Source: Acanthococcus lagerstroemiae
Lineage: Eukaryota > Arthropoda > Insecta > Hemiptera > Eriococcidae
Direction of reading: 5' to 3'
Assembly (NCBI GenBank): GCA_031841125.1
Contig: CM063108.1
Span: 41,038,268 to 41,102,267 of the forward strand
Length of the DNA stretch: 64,000 bases
Below the pieces are notes generated by a model that saw only the letters and a program-made list of their open reading frames with translations, ran no database searches and was not told the DNA's origin. Below, one piece after another: positions 23,101-34,012 of this stretch. The position numbers and the translations under genes were made by a program. The stretch's first letter is position 1. Each line of letters opens with the position of its first letter.

Positions 23101-25993
23101 AGAGTAATTTGGATAAAATACAAATATTTCATGTAAATGCCTCTCATTTAATTAATATTAATTAGGGCGAGATGGAGAGTATAGGCAACTGAGCTGACGC
23201 TTTTTCCGCTAAAAACTCTCATCTCTCTGGCTAAAGGATATCTCCTTGTACTCAATGTCCACCGCATTCATCTGATATTTGATAACCAACTCAAAAGTAA
23301 TTCGGGTATCATTTCCTCTGGCATTTGATAATCTCCTACTCAAAAGTAATTCGGATAAAATACAAGTAGGTATCTCTCTCTCTCATTTAATTAATTAATA
23401 TTAATTAGGGCGAGATGGGGAGTATAGATAGAGAAGCTAACGCTTTCTCCATCAAAACTTCCAACTCCCAGGCAGAAGGCTATCTCCTTATACTCGAGAG
23501 TAATTTGGGTAAATGCTCGCCATATTCATCTGTTGTTCAATATCCCATCTACACAAAGGTAATTCGGTTAAAATATAGATATTTCATGTAAGTATCTCCC
23601 ACTTTATCGATAAAACATTCTAATCTCAGATTTGAATCTAAAATGCATTGTCTAAGGCTTTAATGTCAGCACTTTTTTCGTTAAAATCTTCAAATCATAG
23701 GCTGTTTGGATAAAATAAGGCTGACACCTGTATCCGCGAGAATGGGAATACAATATGCACATTAGAAGCCGATTGATACTAATTGCCCTGGGCTTGGAGC
23801 TGCACACTCGAAGCGTCAAGTGTCACGCTCGCTAATTGTTGCGGGTCGAGTCTACTTTATGCGAAAAAAGTCTAAAGACATGTTTCGCCTGTTGACTGCT
23901 TTGTGTGAAAATAGCATGCATGTCCAAGGTGGGGTAGTTTATCGAATCTAACGCTACTTTTAACGGTAAAAATGTGAAATTGACTCGTCCGTTGACTGCA
24001 TCGAGTGAAAATAGCATACATGTCCATGTATCTGATATTTTTCGATTCGATTCGGAGATTTGCAAAATTAATAATAATAATAATAATAATAATGATTGGA
24101 TATACTCAAATTTAATTGCGAGACACTGAGAGGTCCATCGTTGACGCTACCGCGTCTAACGAGGGACTCTCTTGTCTCGGGTTGGTAGATGACCATCAAA
24201 TTCGAAAATTAATTCAGGATTGATAGGTTGATACTGTTCTAAATTTCATTGGGAGACATAGAGAGGTCCATCGTTGACGCTAACGCGTCTAACGAGGGAC
24301 TCTCTTGTCTCGGGTTGGTAGATGGCTATCAAATTCGAAAATTAATTTAGGATTGATAGGTTGATACTGTTCTAAATTTAATTGGGAGACATAGAGAGAT
24401 CCATCGTTGACGCTGTCGCGTCTAACGAGGGACTCTCTTGTCTCAACAATTTCTAACTCCCAGGCTGAAGGCTATCTCCTTATACTCGAGAGTAATTCGG
24501 GTAAATGCTCACCGCATTCATCCTTCGTTTGACATCGCCTCCACTCAAATGTAATTCGGGTAAAATACAAGTATCTCTCATTTAATTAATTTATGTTAAT
24601 TAGAGCAAGATGGGGAGTATAGACAAAGAAGCTGACGCTTTCTCCATCAAAACTTCCTACTCCCAGGCAGAAGGCTATCTCCTTATACTTGAGAGTAATT
24701 CGGGTAAAGTACAAATATTTCATGCAAGTATCTCCCACTTTATCATTAAAACATCCTAATCTCAGATTTGATGTTAAAAACACACATGTCTCACCGCATA
24801 TGAGTTCCGCTATACCGCAAAATAAAATCCGAAAAACGCGAAGAAAAAGAAGTAATTTAACCACCACCACTATTAAAAATCATCTCGCCGTGAATATAAT
24901 ACTCAAACAACTTAGATCTCATTTATAAATCACCTCCTTAATCATCTACCCCGTTAACAGCATACAAACAACACGCGCGAAATTTTAAATATTCAGTTCA
25001 AAATATACAACGAAAATATCTCCCACTTAATGCTTTCCCCACTTTAGATTGGACACCAACGAAGGAATCTCGAGTTTGCAGAAGGATTGTCAACTGTTAG
25101 ACGATCCCGTTAGATGATAGCAAGTCGCACAACCGTCACCAGCACCGCCACCACCTCCGTTATTTTTCCAACCTGCAAAATTGTCTAGAGTCTGGACAAA
25201 GGATTCTCGAGTTACAAAAGCATTGTTTACCGTTTGGCATACCCACACAATGGCGAGATTTTTTCTCCGGTGGTCATCGCTAATGACTTGAGACGAAATA
25301 AGCGAAATGCCCGTTCCTCATAGCCTGGAACGTGAAATTGGCTCGCCAATTTGAATATTCGAATCTCGATGCGTATTTTCGAAATATTATTTCATATTTT
25401 CCTCATTTTGATATCTAATTGCATTTTACCGAGAGCTAGACTCGTCGATCTTAGAAGACGAAGGTCTTCAAAGATCGGCGAATCTCCTCTCTTTATTGCG
25501 AGGGACAGAAGCTTCGATAATAGACGCTAGCGCGTCTAGTATCGAACCGCTGTCCTCAGCTTGATTGCTCAGGTAAACGACTAAATTAATTAATTAATAC
25601 CTCCAATCAAATAGCTTATATGAGAGAATAAATCGGATAAAAGATACAAATTCAGGATTGATAGGTCGAAAGTGATCAAAATTTAATTGGGAAACATAGA
25701 GAGGTCCATCGTTGACGCTATCGCATCTAACGAGGGACTCTCCTGTCTCAGGTAGGTTAATCAATCAAATTTTAAATATTCAATTAAAAATATACCATAA
25801 AAATATCTCCCACTTAATGCTTCCCGCCTTTAAATTCGCAAGCATCGCGCTTCAAATTCCATCCGAAATACATTAAACATAGTCCCTTAATTACCTAGTA
25901 CCGAACTGTCTACGCGAACTCGTTGCGTCGTGACGTCAGATGGCGCTTAGCATAGTCCGTTGTGTGGCCCAGTATTGGCCTTTTATACCTACT
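17105..25993 (-). repeat. Right arm of the giant inverted repeat
   Basis: 8,889 bp, the inverse copy of 8036-16880. It is 44 bp longer because of an extra partial repeat near 23300-23345, and it has a few substitutions and small indels in the same patch (about 23200-23345). Elsewhere the arms are identical wherever I compared them. The hairpins, microsatellite and SINE-tail fragments of the left arm recur here in mirror order. Confidence 0.95.
25980..25987 (-). promoter_or_regulatory. Inward-facing TATA box at the right terminus
   Basis: Complement of TATAAAAG, 6 bp inside the right end; mirror image of the one at 8042-8049. Confidence 0.35.
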
Positions 25994-25999
25994 ACACTC
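25994..25999 (+). repeat. Right target-site duplication ACACTC
   Basis: Directly abuts the right end of the giant inverted repeat and matches 8030-8035 in direct orientation. Confidence 0.6.
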
Positions 26000-26220
26000 C
26001 GTGACTACAGTCCACAGCTGTGTTGTTATTGGAAATTTCCATGCCCCCGACGCGAAGTCAGTCCGTATGATTTAGCTCTTTACGGTGACAGTTCAGTTCA
26101 GTGGTTGACATTTCCATGGAAATTTTATTTTTCTTCCAGCCATGCTGATCCTGACATTTTCTGCACCTTGCGCAACTACAGTCTGCGGCCGTGTTAATAG
26201 AAATTTCCATGGACATTTTT
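26000..26220 (+). repeat. Diverged two-copy repeat in the right flank
   Basis: The block TGACTACAGTCCACAGC...GAAATTTCCATG at 26002-26044 recurs as GCAACTACAGTCTGCGGCC...GAAATTTCCATGG at 26172-26214. The intervening sequence holds TTCAGTGGTTGACATTT (26097-26113), also present left of the inverted repeat. Confidence 0.55.
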
Positions 26221-26741
26221 GTTATTAGGGTTCGAAAGCGTAATATGTATAAAATGTTACACTACGTGTCTCTGTAGGAAACACGTATTCGTTAAGAACC
26301 AGGTTTTACTCAGCAGTTGGGAAAATTTACCATTTCAGTCGGGCCGATTTTCATATAAGAGTAAGATGGTTTTAAAAGTACGTACATTTAGAGGCTTGTC
26401 TGGAAGGGGCTACCCCTCACCCACGAATCTTGGAGTTTAGTCGGTATTCTTGGCAGATAGGTCATTCTACAAATAGGAAGAAAATTCGACGTTTTCAATT
26501 TTTTTTACCGTTATTGTTTAAAAATGTATTGCGGAACCTGCACATAAATAATATTGATCAAATAAGACCCACTGGAATTGCGATATTCGTTTTTTAGGAT
26601 TAATGTATGTTTTTATACCTTTAAGGTTTTTTTAAATATTTTTATGTAGGTATTTTAATTTCTAGAGGAATATTTTTTATAAGAATATTTTATTGAAAAG
26701 ATTTATTTTTTGATTTATTTTATTTAATTAAGTTATACACC
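26221..26741. other. Unannotated AT-rich sequence
   Basis: No gene seen. CAGCAGTTGGGAAAATTTAC at about 26310 resembles a dispersed repeat near 44838 and 50812. Confidence 0.35.
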
Positions 26742-29147
26742 TGCAACCACCCGAACGACGCTGCACACGGCGGAGCAGCTCTCTACGTGCGTAACACTAT
26801 ACCACATCACGAAATTAGCTCGTACTGTACCGAATCGATCCAGGCAGCAGGCATGGCTACCCGACTACACTGTGGTTCTGAACTCGTCATTGCCTCGGTC
26901 TACAGTCCACCAAAACATAAAATCACCTCGTACGAATACACTCACTTCTTTAACCATCTCGGAAGCAAGTGGATCATCGGCGGTGATTTTAATGCGAAGC
27001 ACCCCTACTGGGGGTCGCGAATCACCACTGCCAAAGGTCGAGAACTATGGCAGTCCTCAGTTACTGCCAATGCAAAGTGCCTCTCCAATGGCAAACCAAC
27101 GTACTGGCCCAGCGACCACAACAAAATGCCAGATTGCATCGACTTTTTTATCGCGCGTGGCGTGTCAGCAAACTACATGGAAATCTGCAACATTGATGAC
27201 ATGTCTTCGGACCATTCACCGCTCACTCTAACGCTCAGCAGTACCATCTTGAGGAAACAAACTGCTCCGAAACTCACCAATAAGCTCACAGACTGGGACG
27301 CCTTCCGCGAAGGAGTGAGCAACAACATAAACCTCCACGTGCGATTAAAAACACCGCGCGAACTTGAGGAAGCGGTCGACACCTTCACCAACCTACTACA
27401 GCGAGAAGCTAAGACAGCCACTCCCATAAGTACTCATAAACGATACGAGTACGCGAGTTATCCTAAGGAAATCCTGGAACTTGTCAAGAAACGCCGACAA
27501 GCGCGTCACCAATGGCAGCAAACCCGCAATCCTGAGCACAAGAGAGCATTCAACGACCTCTGTAAACTGGTTAAAAGTCGTATTCGTGAACAAGACAATG
27601 ACTCATTCAACCAATTCATAACCACACTCGGTACCACAAAAGACACTGATTACTCGCTCTGGAAAGTAGCTCGCTCCCTGCGAAAACCTCCAGGCTACAC
27701 TGCTCCTCTTAAATGTCCAAATAACACCTGGGCTCGTTCCGACGAAAAGCGAGCTGAAACCTATGCCGTACACCTCGAGCAAACTTTTCAGCCAAACGAC
27801 CTAACCACCAACATTATTCCTGACCTGCAACTGACTAATGAACAGGAAATCAAACTGTTTTCACCGAGAGAAATCAAAGCCACGATCAAAAAGAAACTGA
27901 ATCCGAAGAAAGCGCCGGGACATGATCACATCTCTGCCCGCTTATTACAGGAGCTCCCACATAAAGGTCTGGTGATGTTAACTTACCTATTCAACGCAGT
28001 ACTACGACTCAAGCACGTGCCAAAGCAGTGGAAACTGGCCAAAATAATTATGATCCCCAAACCAGGCAAACCTCCAGAAGCGCCCAGCTCTTACCGACCG
28101 ATATCACTACTGACGGTGCTATCTAAGCTTTTCGAGAAACTCTACATCGTGCGCCTACAAAAAATCGTCGACGAGAAAAACCTGATCCCCGACCATCAGT
28201 TCGGATTCAGAACCAAACATTCCACAGTGGAGCAGGTGCACCGTGTTGCGACAACAATCAGACAGGCTCTTGAGGAGCGGAAATACTGTCCATCCATATT
28301 CCTGGACGTAAGTCAAGCCTTCGATAAGGTCTGGATACCGGGACTCCTACATAAAGTCAGTGAGCACCTGCCAGCTCATCACGTACAAATCCTAGCATCC
28401 TATCTCAGCGACAGAAGATTCTACGTCCACTATGGTGAAGCCAACTCGTCAATTAAACCAATAGCAGCCGGTGTACTGCAGGGTAGCGTACTTGGCCCCC
28501 TGTTGTATTTACTATATACGGCCGATATTCCGACACAAGAAGACGCTATCACCGCCACATTTGCAGACGATACCGCAATACTTACAAAGCATGAGAACTA
28601 CACTGTAGTAGTCACCAAACTGCAGTCAGCAGTCAATAAAATCGACAACTGGGCCACAAGGTGGAAAATTCGACTAAACGCAGCAAAGACGGTCCGTGTT
28701 GACTTCGCTCGCAGGGCGCACGGATACGATCCAACGTACATTAAAAACGAACCCGTCGAGCAGGCGGAGTCCACTCGATACCTCGGCATACACCTCGACA
28801 GTAAGCTAAATTGGAAAACACACATTGTGAAAAAGAGAGACCATCTCAAACTCCGCTTCCGTACATTATTTTGGATGGTCGGAACCAAAAGTCACCTATC
28901 GATTAGGAATAAAAGGTTGCTCTATGTAACAATCCTGCGCCCAATGTGGACATACGGCATTCCACTATGGGGATCGGCGGCAAGTAGCAATATGGAAATC
29001 ATTCAGCGCTTTCAGAACATGGTCCTTCGTAAAATCACGGGAGCACCTTGGTACTTTACGAATCGTCAGCTACATGACGACTTGGCTATGGAAACGGTCC
29101 ACCAGATCGCAGCGCGAGCCACAGCCAGACATTGGAAGACTCCATGA
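26742..29147 (+). CDS. Jockey-like ORF2: endonuclease (partial) and reverse transcriptase
   Basis: The frame is open for about 800 residues with no internal stop. It starts inside the exonuclease/endonuclease/phosphatase domain (NDAAHGGAALYVRN), with the active-site motifs GGDFNAKHPYWGS and SSDHSPL retained. The reverse transcriptase follows: PGHDHISARLL, FLDVSQAFDKVW, GVLQGSVLGPLLYLLY and the catalytic TFADDTAIL, then the thumb region (YLGIHLDSKLNW, ILRPMWTYGIPLWG). The N-terminal quarter of the endonuclease and ORF1 are missing, so the copy cannot move by itself. The open frame over 2.4 kb implies recent insertion. There is no true initiation codon at the 5' end; the first homologous residue, not a Met, sets the start. 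Confidence 0.88.
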   Translation, partial: CNHPNDAAHGGAALYVRNTIPHHEISSYCTESIQAAGMATRLHCGSELVIASVYSPPKHKITSYEYTHFFNHLGSKWIIGGDFNAKHPYWGSRITTAKGRELWQSSVTANAKCLSNGKPTYWPSDHNKMPDCIDFFIARGVSANYMEICNIDDMSSDHSPLTLTLSSTILRKQTAPKLTNKLTDWDAFREGVSNNINLHVRLKTPRELEEAVDTFTNLLQREAKTATPISTHKRYEYASYPKEILELVKKRRQARHQWQQTRNPEHKRAFNDLCKLVKSRIREQDNDSFNQFITTLGTTKDTDYSLWKVARSLRKPPGYTAPLKCPNNTWARSDEKRAETYAVHLEQTFQPNDLTTNIIPDLQLTNEQEIKLFSPREIKATIKKKLNPKKAPGHDHISARLLQELPHKGLVMLTYLFNAVLRLKHVPKQWKLAKIIMIPKPGKPPEAPSSYRPISLLTVLSKLFEKLYIVRLQKIVDEKNLIPDHQFGFRTKHSTVEQVHRVATTIRQALEERKYCPSIFLDVSQAFDKVWIPGLLHKVSEHLPAHHVQILASYLSDRRFYVHYGEANSSIKPIAAGVLQGSVLGPLLYLLYTADIPTQEDAITATFADDTAILTKHENYTVVVTKLQSAVNKIDNWATRWKIRLNAAKTVRVDFARRAHGYDPTYIKNEPVEQAESTRYLGIHLDSKLNWKTHIVKKRDHLKLRFRTLFWMVGTKSHLSIRNKRLLYVTILRPMWTYGIPLWGSAASSNMEIIQRFQNMVLRKITGAPWYFTNRQLHDDLAMETVHQIAARATARHWKTP

Positions 29148-29480
29148 CCACTCAAACACGGAGGCGATTGTGTTGCTCGATAGCCCTTCCACACATCGCC
29201 TCAGGCGAAAGGCCATAGCCAACATCAGTTAATTGCAAGCGCTCAAAACAAGTCACAATTAACCTTACTTCTCACGTGCTCGCAAATATTTGTATGCATA
29301 ATCTTAGCGAATATTTAATCAAGAACACTCATACCCTGTGTAAAATAGTTATAACCTAGCTCTACTGTGATTGCACATTGTAGCTATTAACGTGTCAATT
29401 CATGTATATCCGTTGTACTTATATGTAGATGCTATCGCGGCAGTTCATGTATAATATAGTTTTAAAAAAAAAAAAAAAAT
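26742..29480 (+). mobile_element. Jockey-type LINE, 5'-truncated, with poly(A) tail
   Basis: ORF2 (26742-29147), a 320-bp 3' untranslated region and a terminal A-run (29466-29480). It begins abruptly inside the endonuclease domain, the usual sign of incomplete reverse transcription. I could not identify target-site duplications in the AT-rich flanks. Confidence 0.85.
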
Positions 29481-29868
29481 TTAATAATTTTTTTTAGGTT
29501 AATTTATATAATTAAATTAAAAAAAAAAATATTTTTATTGAATAATTTAATATTAAGAAAATTTAATAGAAATGCGGTTATATAAAATTAGATGCGACTT
29601 GCCTTGATGATAGAAAAAATTCTTGTCGATGAAGGAAGAAAATGTTACTAAATCATTTTAAGCGTTATAACCTAGAGCAAATGCTTAGGGACTCGCAAAT
29701 ACTTGTTGCCCTCAGAGCATTTCTGAATTCTGCGAGCAAATTTTTTTTTAATGATGTCCAACAAATAATGCTCGAATTGTTTGAGCATCAGAAAATGTGA
29801 ATTTACTCGTTACGACCACTATTTATCAGCCACTCTTAAAATAAACATTACTTTCAATTACCGACCAG
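29481..29868. other. AT-rich intergenic sequence
   Basis: No ORF, repeat or RNA recognised. Confidence 0.35.
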
Positions 29869-29870
29869 TA

Positions 29871-30861
29871 GGGGAGAGTGGGAAGGATTCGGACAGTTTT
29901 TGCTTTTAGGCGTTTTACGTGGAAACTTTGAGGTTTTGTAGTAATTGCACCCCATCATCGTAAATTTTGGATTTTTTTACATCTAAAATGACTTTTATTG
30001 TTTCCCATTTTTATCTTCATTATCACCATGATGATTAATTTTCAAAAACTTGATTTTTTTGTCCGAAATCTGACGGGGGGTAACCATTTGGACAAGTTTT
30101 GGGAAGGATTCGGACACGGCATAAAATTCCATAAAAATTAAAGACAGTATGCACAAACGCAAATTTATTATTTAATTACGAAAATGAAACTTCGTAAACA
30201 ACATAAAAACCATTCAAACGATTAATTATCAAGAAAATACCATTTAATATCGATTTTGTTGCTGAGTCTTTTTTTCATCATTAACCTTGTCAAGTTTTTC
30301 AATAATATCAGAAAAAGGCACAAACGAGGTATCCGGTACGTCCGAGAACTAAAAGTAAACAGGCACCTATGAAAAAAAAAAAAAAAAAAAAAAAAAAAAA
30401 CACCGGAACTTCTTATTGCATTGAGATTACAGAAAAATCGGCACTTCTTATCACATTGAGATTATAGAAAAATTAGTGAGAACGCCATTGGTCCGAATGC
30501 TCCCAAACTTTTTTTACATGAAGCGACACTCAGCCGTAAAACGACAAAAATTGCTTACCTAAGTAGTTATTTTCGAATATCCAACCTACCCAGCAAAAAT
30601 CTATTGAAATTGATATCTCTTCAGAAAGCCAAAAATATTTCATTATTAAAAATTGGTGGCTGAGCAAAAAAACAGTAAAAAAGTACATTTTTTGTTATAA
30701 ATCCGGGAAAATTATAAAAGTCTGAATTTTTTTTTGCATAAATGAATGGATATCAATACAATGAAGTTTCATTTTGGAAATTGGCGATTTTTGAAAATAT
30801 TGAAGCTCCAAATGGGGGTTGTCCGAATCCTTCCCGTGTCCGATTGCTCCCCACTCTCCCA
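29871..30861. mobile_element. Non-autonomous DNA element with GGGGAGAGTGGG ends (family member A)
   Basis: The left end GGGGAGAGTGGGAAGGATTC is mirrored at the right end (...CACTCTCCC). GGAAGGATTCGGAC also recurs internally in both orientations. Flanking TA at 29869-29870 and 30862-30863. No coding capacity; a long A-run lies at about 30370-30400. Similar size and ends to 41581-42469 and 52018-52951. Confidence 0.7.
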
Positions 30862-31001
30862 TAATATCTGACAATTCAATCAAAACTGAGAGGAAAAGAG
30901 CAGAAACTGATATTGTTGATAAAAATATGCGATTGCTCACAGTCAGGACGATAAATCTTTTGAGGTAGGTATTTAGTTGATTAACCGAAGTCCGGTTCAT
31001 G

Positions 31002-32230
31002 GGGTCCGTTTCCCCAGCAGCGCCCATTTCAGATTCGAAGTTCAAAATTTCAGGATCGTTAGTGCTACGTTAGTGCTGGTTAGTGCCGTACAAATTTTCG
31101 TTAGTGCTGCCCCCCTTCCATACTTTTTAAAAAATGAATTTGGGCGCTGCTGGGAAAACGGTGGCACCGCCCATGAGGCCTAGCTCTCCGAAACACTTAG
31201 GATCGTTAGTGCTACGTTAGTGCTGGTTAGTGCTGTGCAAATTTTCGTTAGTGCAACGGGCCCACCCCCGCAGTCGACCACATCCACATTGTAGGGTACA
31301 AAATATAAGGTACCGAAGACCCCATTCCAGAATCGAAGCTCAAAATGTCAGGATCATTAGTGCTACATTAGTGCTGGGCAAATTTTCGTAAGTGCAACCC
31401 GCCATCCCCTGCAGTCGTTCAATTCCACATTGTAGGGGACAAAATATAAGGAACCGAAGACCCTTTTCCAGAATCGAAGCTCAAAATGTCAGGATCATTA
31501 GTGCTACGTTAGTGCTGGTTAGTGCTGGGCAACTTTTCCTTAGTGCAACACGTCAACCCCTGCAGTCCTTCACATCCACATTATAGGGGACAAAATATAA
31601 GGGATCGAGGACCCTATTCCAGAATCGAAGCTCAAAATGTCAGGATCATTAGTGCTACGTTAGTGCTGGCTAGTGCCGTTCAAATTTTCGTTAGTGCTGC
31701 CTCCTTCCATACTTTAAAAAAAAAAATTTGAGCTCTGCTGGAGAAACGGTGGCACCGCCCATGAGGCCTCGCTCACTGAAACACTCGGAATCGTCAGTGC
31801 TACATTAGTGCTGGTTAGTGCTGTGCAAATTTTCGTTAGTGCAACCCGCCAACCCCGGCAGTCGACCACATTCACATTGTATTAGGGGACACAATATAAG
31901 GGACCGAAGACCCCATTCCAGAATCGAAGCTCAAAACGTCAGGATTATTAGTGCTACATTAGTGCTGTTCAAATTTTCGTTAGTGCAACCCGCCATCCCC
32001 CACAGTCATTCAATTCCACATTGTAGGGGACAAAATATAGAGGACTGAATACCCCATTCCAGAATCGAAGCTCAAAATGTCAGGATCATTAGTGCTACGT
32101 TAGTGCTGGCTAGAACCGTACAAATTTTCGTTAGTGCTGCCCCACTTCCACACATTTTGAAAAATAAATGTGGGCGCTGCTGGGGAAACGGTGGCACCGC
32201 CCATGAGGCCTAGCTCTCCGAAACATTCTA
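31002..32230 (+). repeat. Left TIR of the Foldback-like element: about 8 units
   Basis: About eight clusters of GTTAGTGCT/GCTACGTTAGTGCTGG spaced about 148 bp, alternating with TTCCAGAATCGAAGCTCAAA and GGCACCGCCCATGAGGCC blocks. Confidence 0.8.
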
Positions 32231-33290
32231 AAGTTTTCCGATGATTTTGAAGGAACTTCATCGGCAAGATTCGAAAAAAGATCCATAGGTTTTTCATTTT
32301 TCATTTTTTTTTTTTTTTTTTTTTTATTATTAACGAGTTTAATGCTGAACCGGATAATCTTATCGGACATCTCTGGAAAAACTTCGCAGTGTTTCCCCGA
32401 GAATTTCTTCACAATTCTTGGGGAAAATATTCCGATAATTTTTGGAAAATTTCATTAGGGGAAAACTCAGATGATTTTTGAAGTATCAACAATGTTCAGA
32501 AAAAATGTTCTCCGAAGACTTTCATCGAAGATTTTTTGCGAAAATCTCAGAGGATTTTTAAGGAATTTCACTGGAAATCTTCGGAAACAAATTCCGGTAA
32601 TATTCGAGACAACTAACCTCCAGGAAAAAAATGTATTCCGAAGAGATTCATCGAAAATCTTCAGGAATAATCTTCGATGATCTTTAAAGAATTTCATGAG
32701 GAATTTTTAGGAAAAAATTTCAATTATGTCGAAAGAATCTCATCCGAACATTTCCAATGTTTTCTAAAAAAAAATTCATTCAAGAAATTTTTCGAGAAGA
32801 TTTCCCGATCATGGAAATATTTGAGGGAAAACTACAATGGTTTTGGAGAATTTTATCAACAATTTTCAGGAAAAATATTCGATGATCTCCGAGTAACTTC
32901 ATCGATATTTTCGATAAACATCTCCGATGATTTTTAAGGAATTTTGTCAGAAATTTTTAGGAAAAAATTCCGATAATTTCCGCAGGATTATGCCGTTTAA
33001 AACTCAGCATTAGGAAAAGCCCGTTCGTTGCGTGTTAATAAAACGCAACATTACTGAGCCCAGTGTGGCGCTGTTATAAACAAAAAATTATTCGTGGAAA
33101 AAAATCGGATGATTTCCAAAGAATTATCTGTAATCTCTGCGGCCGATAATTTCACCAGAAACGGAAAGAAATATCCGAAAATTTCAGAAGAATTTTATTG
33201 GAAATCTTTTGAGAAAATCTCTAATATTTTCCAATAAAAAATATTTCGAGAAAAATTCCCGAATACTTTGGAAGTATTTGGGGATGTGAA
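32231..33290. repeat. Degenerate core of the Foldback-like element
   Basis: Loose 35-50-bp repeats built of CCGATGATTTTT, AAGGAATTTCATCGG and GGAAAATCTTCG-like words, many partly self-complementary. GCGTTGCGTGTT...AACGCAACA near 33030-33052 is a small hairpin. No gene. Confidence 0.6.
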
Positions 33291-34003
33291 CGACGGCGGG
33301 GGTTGGCGGGTTGCACTAACGAAAATTTGCACAGCACTAACCAGCACTAATGTAGCACTGACGATTCCGAGTGTTTCGGGGGGCTATGCCTCATGTGCGG
33401 TGCCGTCGTTTCCCCAGCAGCGCCCAAATTTATTTTTCACGAAGTATGGAAGTGGGGCAGCACTAACGAAAATTTGTACTGCACTAACCAGCACTAACGT
33501 AGCACTAATGATCCTGACATTTTGAGCTTCGATTCTGGAATGGGGTCTTCGGTCTCTTATATTTTGTCCCCTACAATGTGGAATTGAACGACTGCATGGG
33601 ATGGCGGGTTGCACTTACGAAAATTTGCCCAGCACTAATGTAGCACTAATGATCCTGACATTTTGAGCTTCGATTCTGGAATGGGGTCTTCGGTACCTTA
33701 TATTTTGTACCCTACAATGTGGATGTGGTCGACTGCGGGGGTGGGCGGGTTGCACTAACGAAAATTTGCACAGCACTAACCAGCACTAACGTAGCACTAA
33801 CGATCCTGAGTGTTTCGGAGAGCTAGGCCTCATGGGCGGTGCCACCGTTTCCCCAGCAGCGTCCAACTTCATTTTTTAAAAAGTATGGAAGGGGGAAGCA
33901 CTAACGAAAATTTTTACGGCACTAACCAGCACTAACGTAGCACTAACGATCCTGAAATTTTGAACTTCGAATCTGAAATGGGCGCTGCTGGGGAAACGGC
34001 CCT
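33291..34003 (-). repeat. Right TIR of the Foldback-like element: about 5 units
   Basis: Inverse orientation of the left TIR: five clusters of AGCACTAAC with the same alternating blocks. Three fewer units than the left TIR, as expected if unit number changes by unequal exchange. Confidence 0.8.
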
Positions 34004-34012
34004 CGGTTGATG

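Larger units (their letters stand above)
8036..25993. mobile_element. Giant non-coding foldback element (18 kb), Polinton-like termini
   Basis: The whole 17,958-bp segment is an inverted repeat. Left-arm base x pairs with right-arm base 34029-x in the outer part and 33985-x in the inner part. The ends are 5'-AG (AGTAGGTATAAAAGGCC) and CT-3', flanked by the 6-bp direct repeat ACACTC. A 6-bp duplication, AG/CT ends, 15-20 kb length and long TIRs with internal tandem repeats are the hallmarks of Polinton/Maverick elements. No polymerase, integrase, protease, ATPase or capsid gene is present; the few ORFs above 60 codons appear identically on both arms and match nothing I know. I therefore read it as a non-autonomous element that may use Polinton machinery, or a new foldback class. 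A recent segmental inverted duplication or an assembly fold-back is the alternative. Confidence 0.55.
31002..34003. mobile_element. Foldback-like element with tandem-repeat terminal inverted repeats
   Basis: The ends are inverse copies starting CCGTTTCCCCAGCAGCGCCC. Both terminal regions consist of about 148-bp tandem units carrying clusters of GTTAGTGCT. The flanks CGGTTCATG (30993-31001) and CGGTTGATG (34004-34012) match at 8 of 9 bases, consistent with a 9-bp target duplication as in Drosophila Foldback (FB) elements, whose TIRs are likewise built of short tandem repeats. No ORF of note. Family assignment is by architecture only. Confidence 0.6.

Noticed and set aside
8036..25993. Whole palindrome as pure assembly fold-back
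   Set aside because: Not excluded, but the arms differ by a 44-bp indel plus clustered substitutions, the centre is not a simple reversal, and a 6-bp direct repeat flanks the structure.
29871..30861. Host gene or regulatory region between the Jockey LINE and the Foldback element
   Set aside because: Inverted G-run ends and TA flanks identify a transposable element; no coding sequence.
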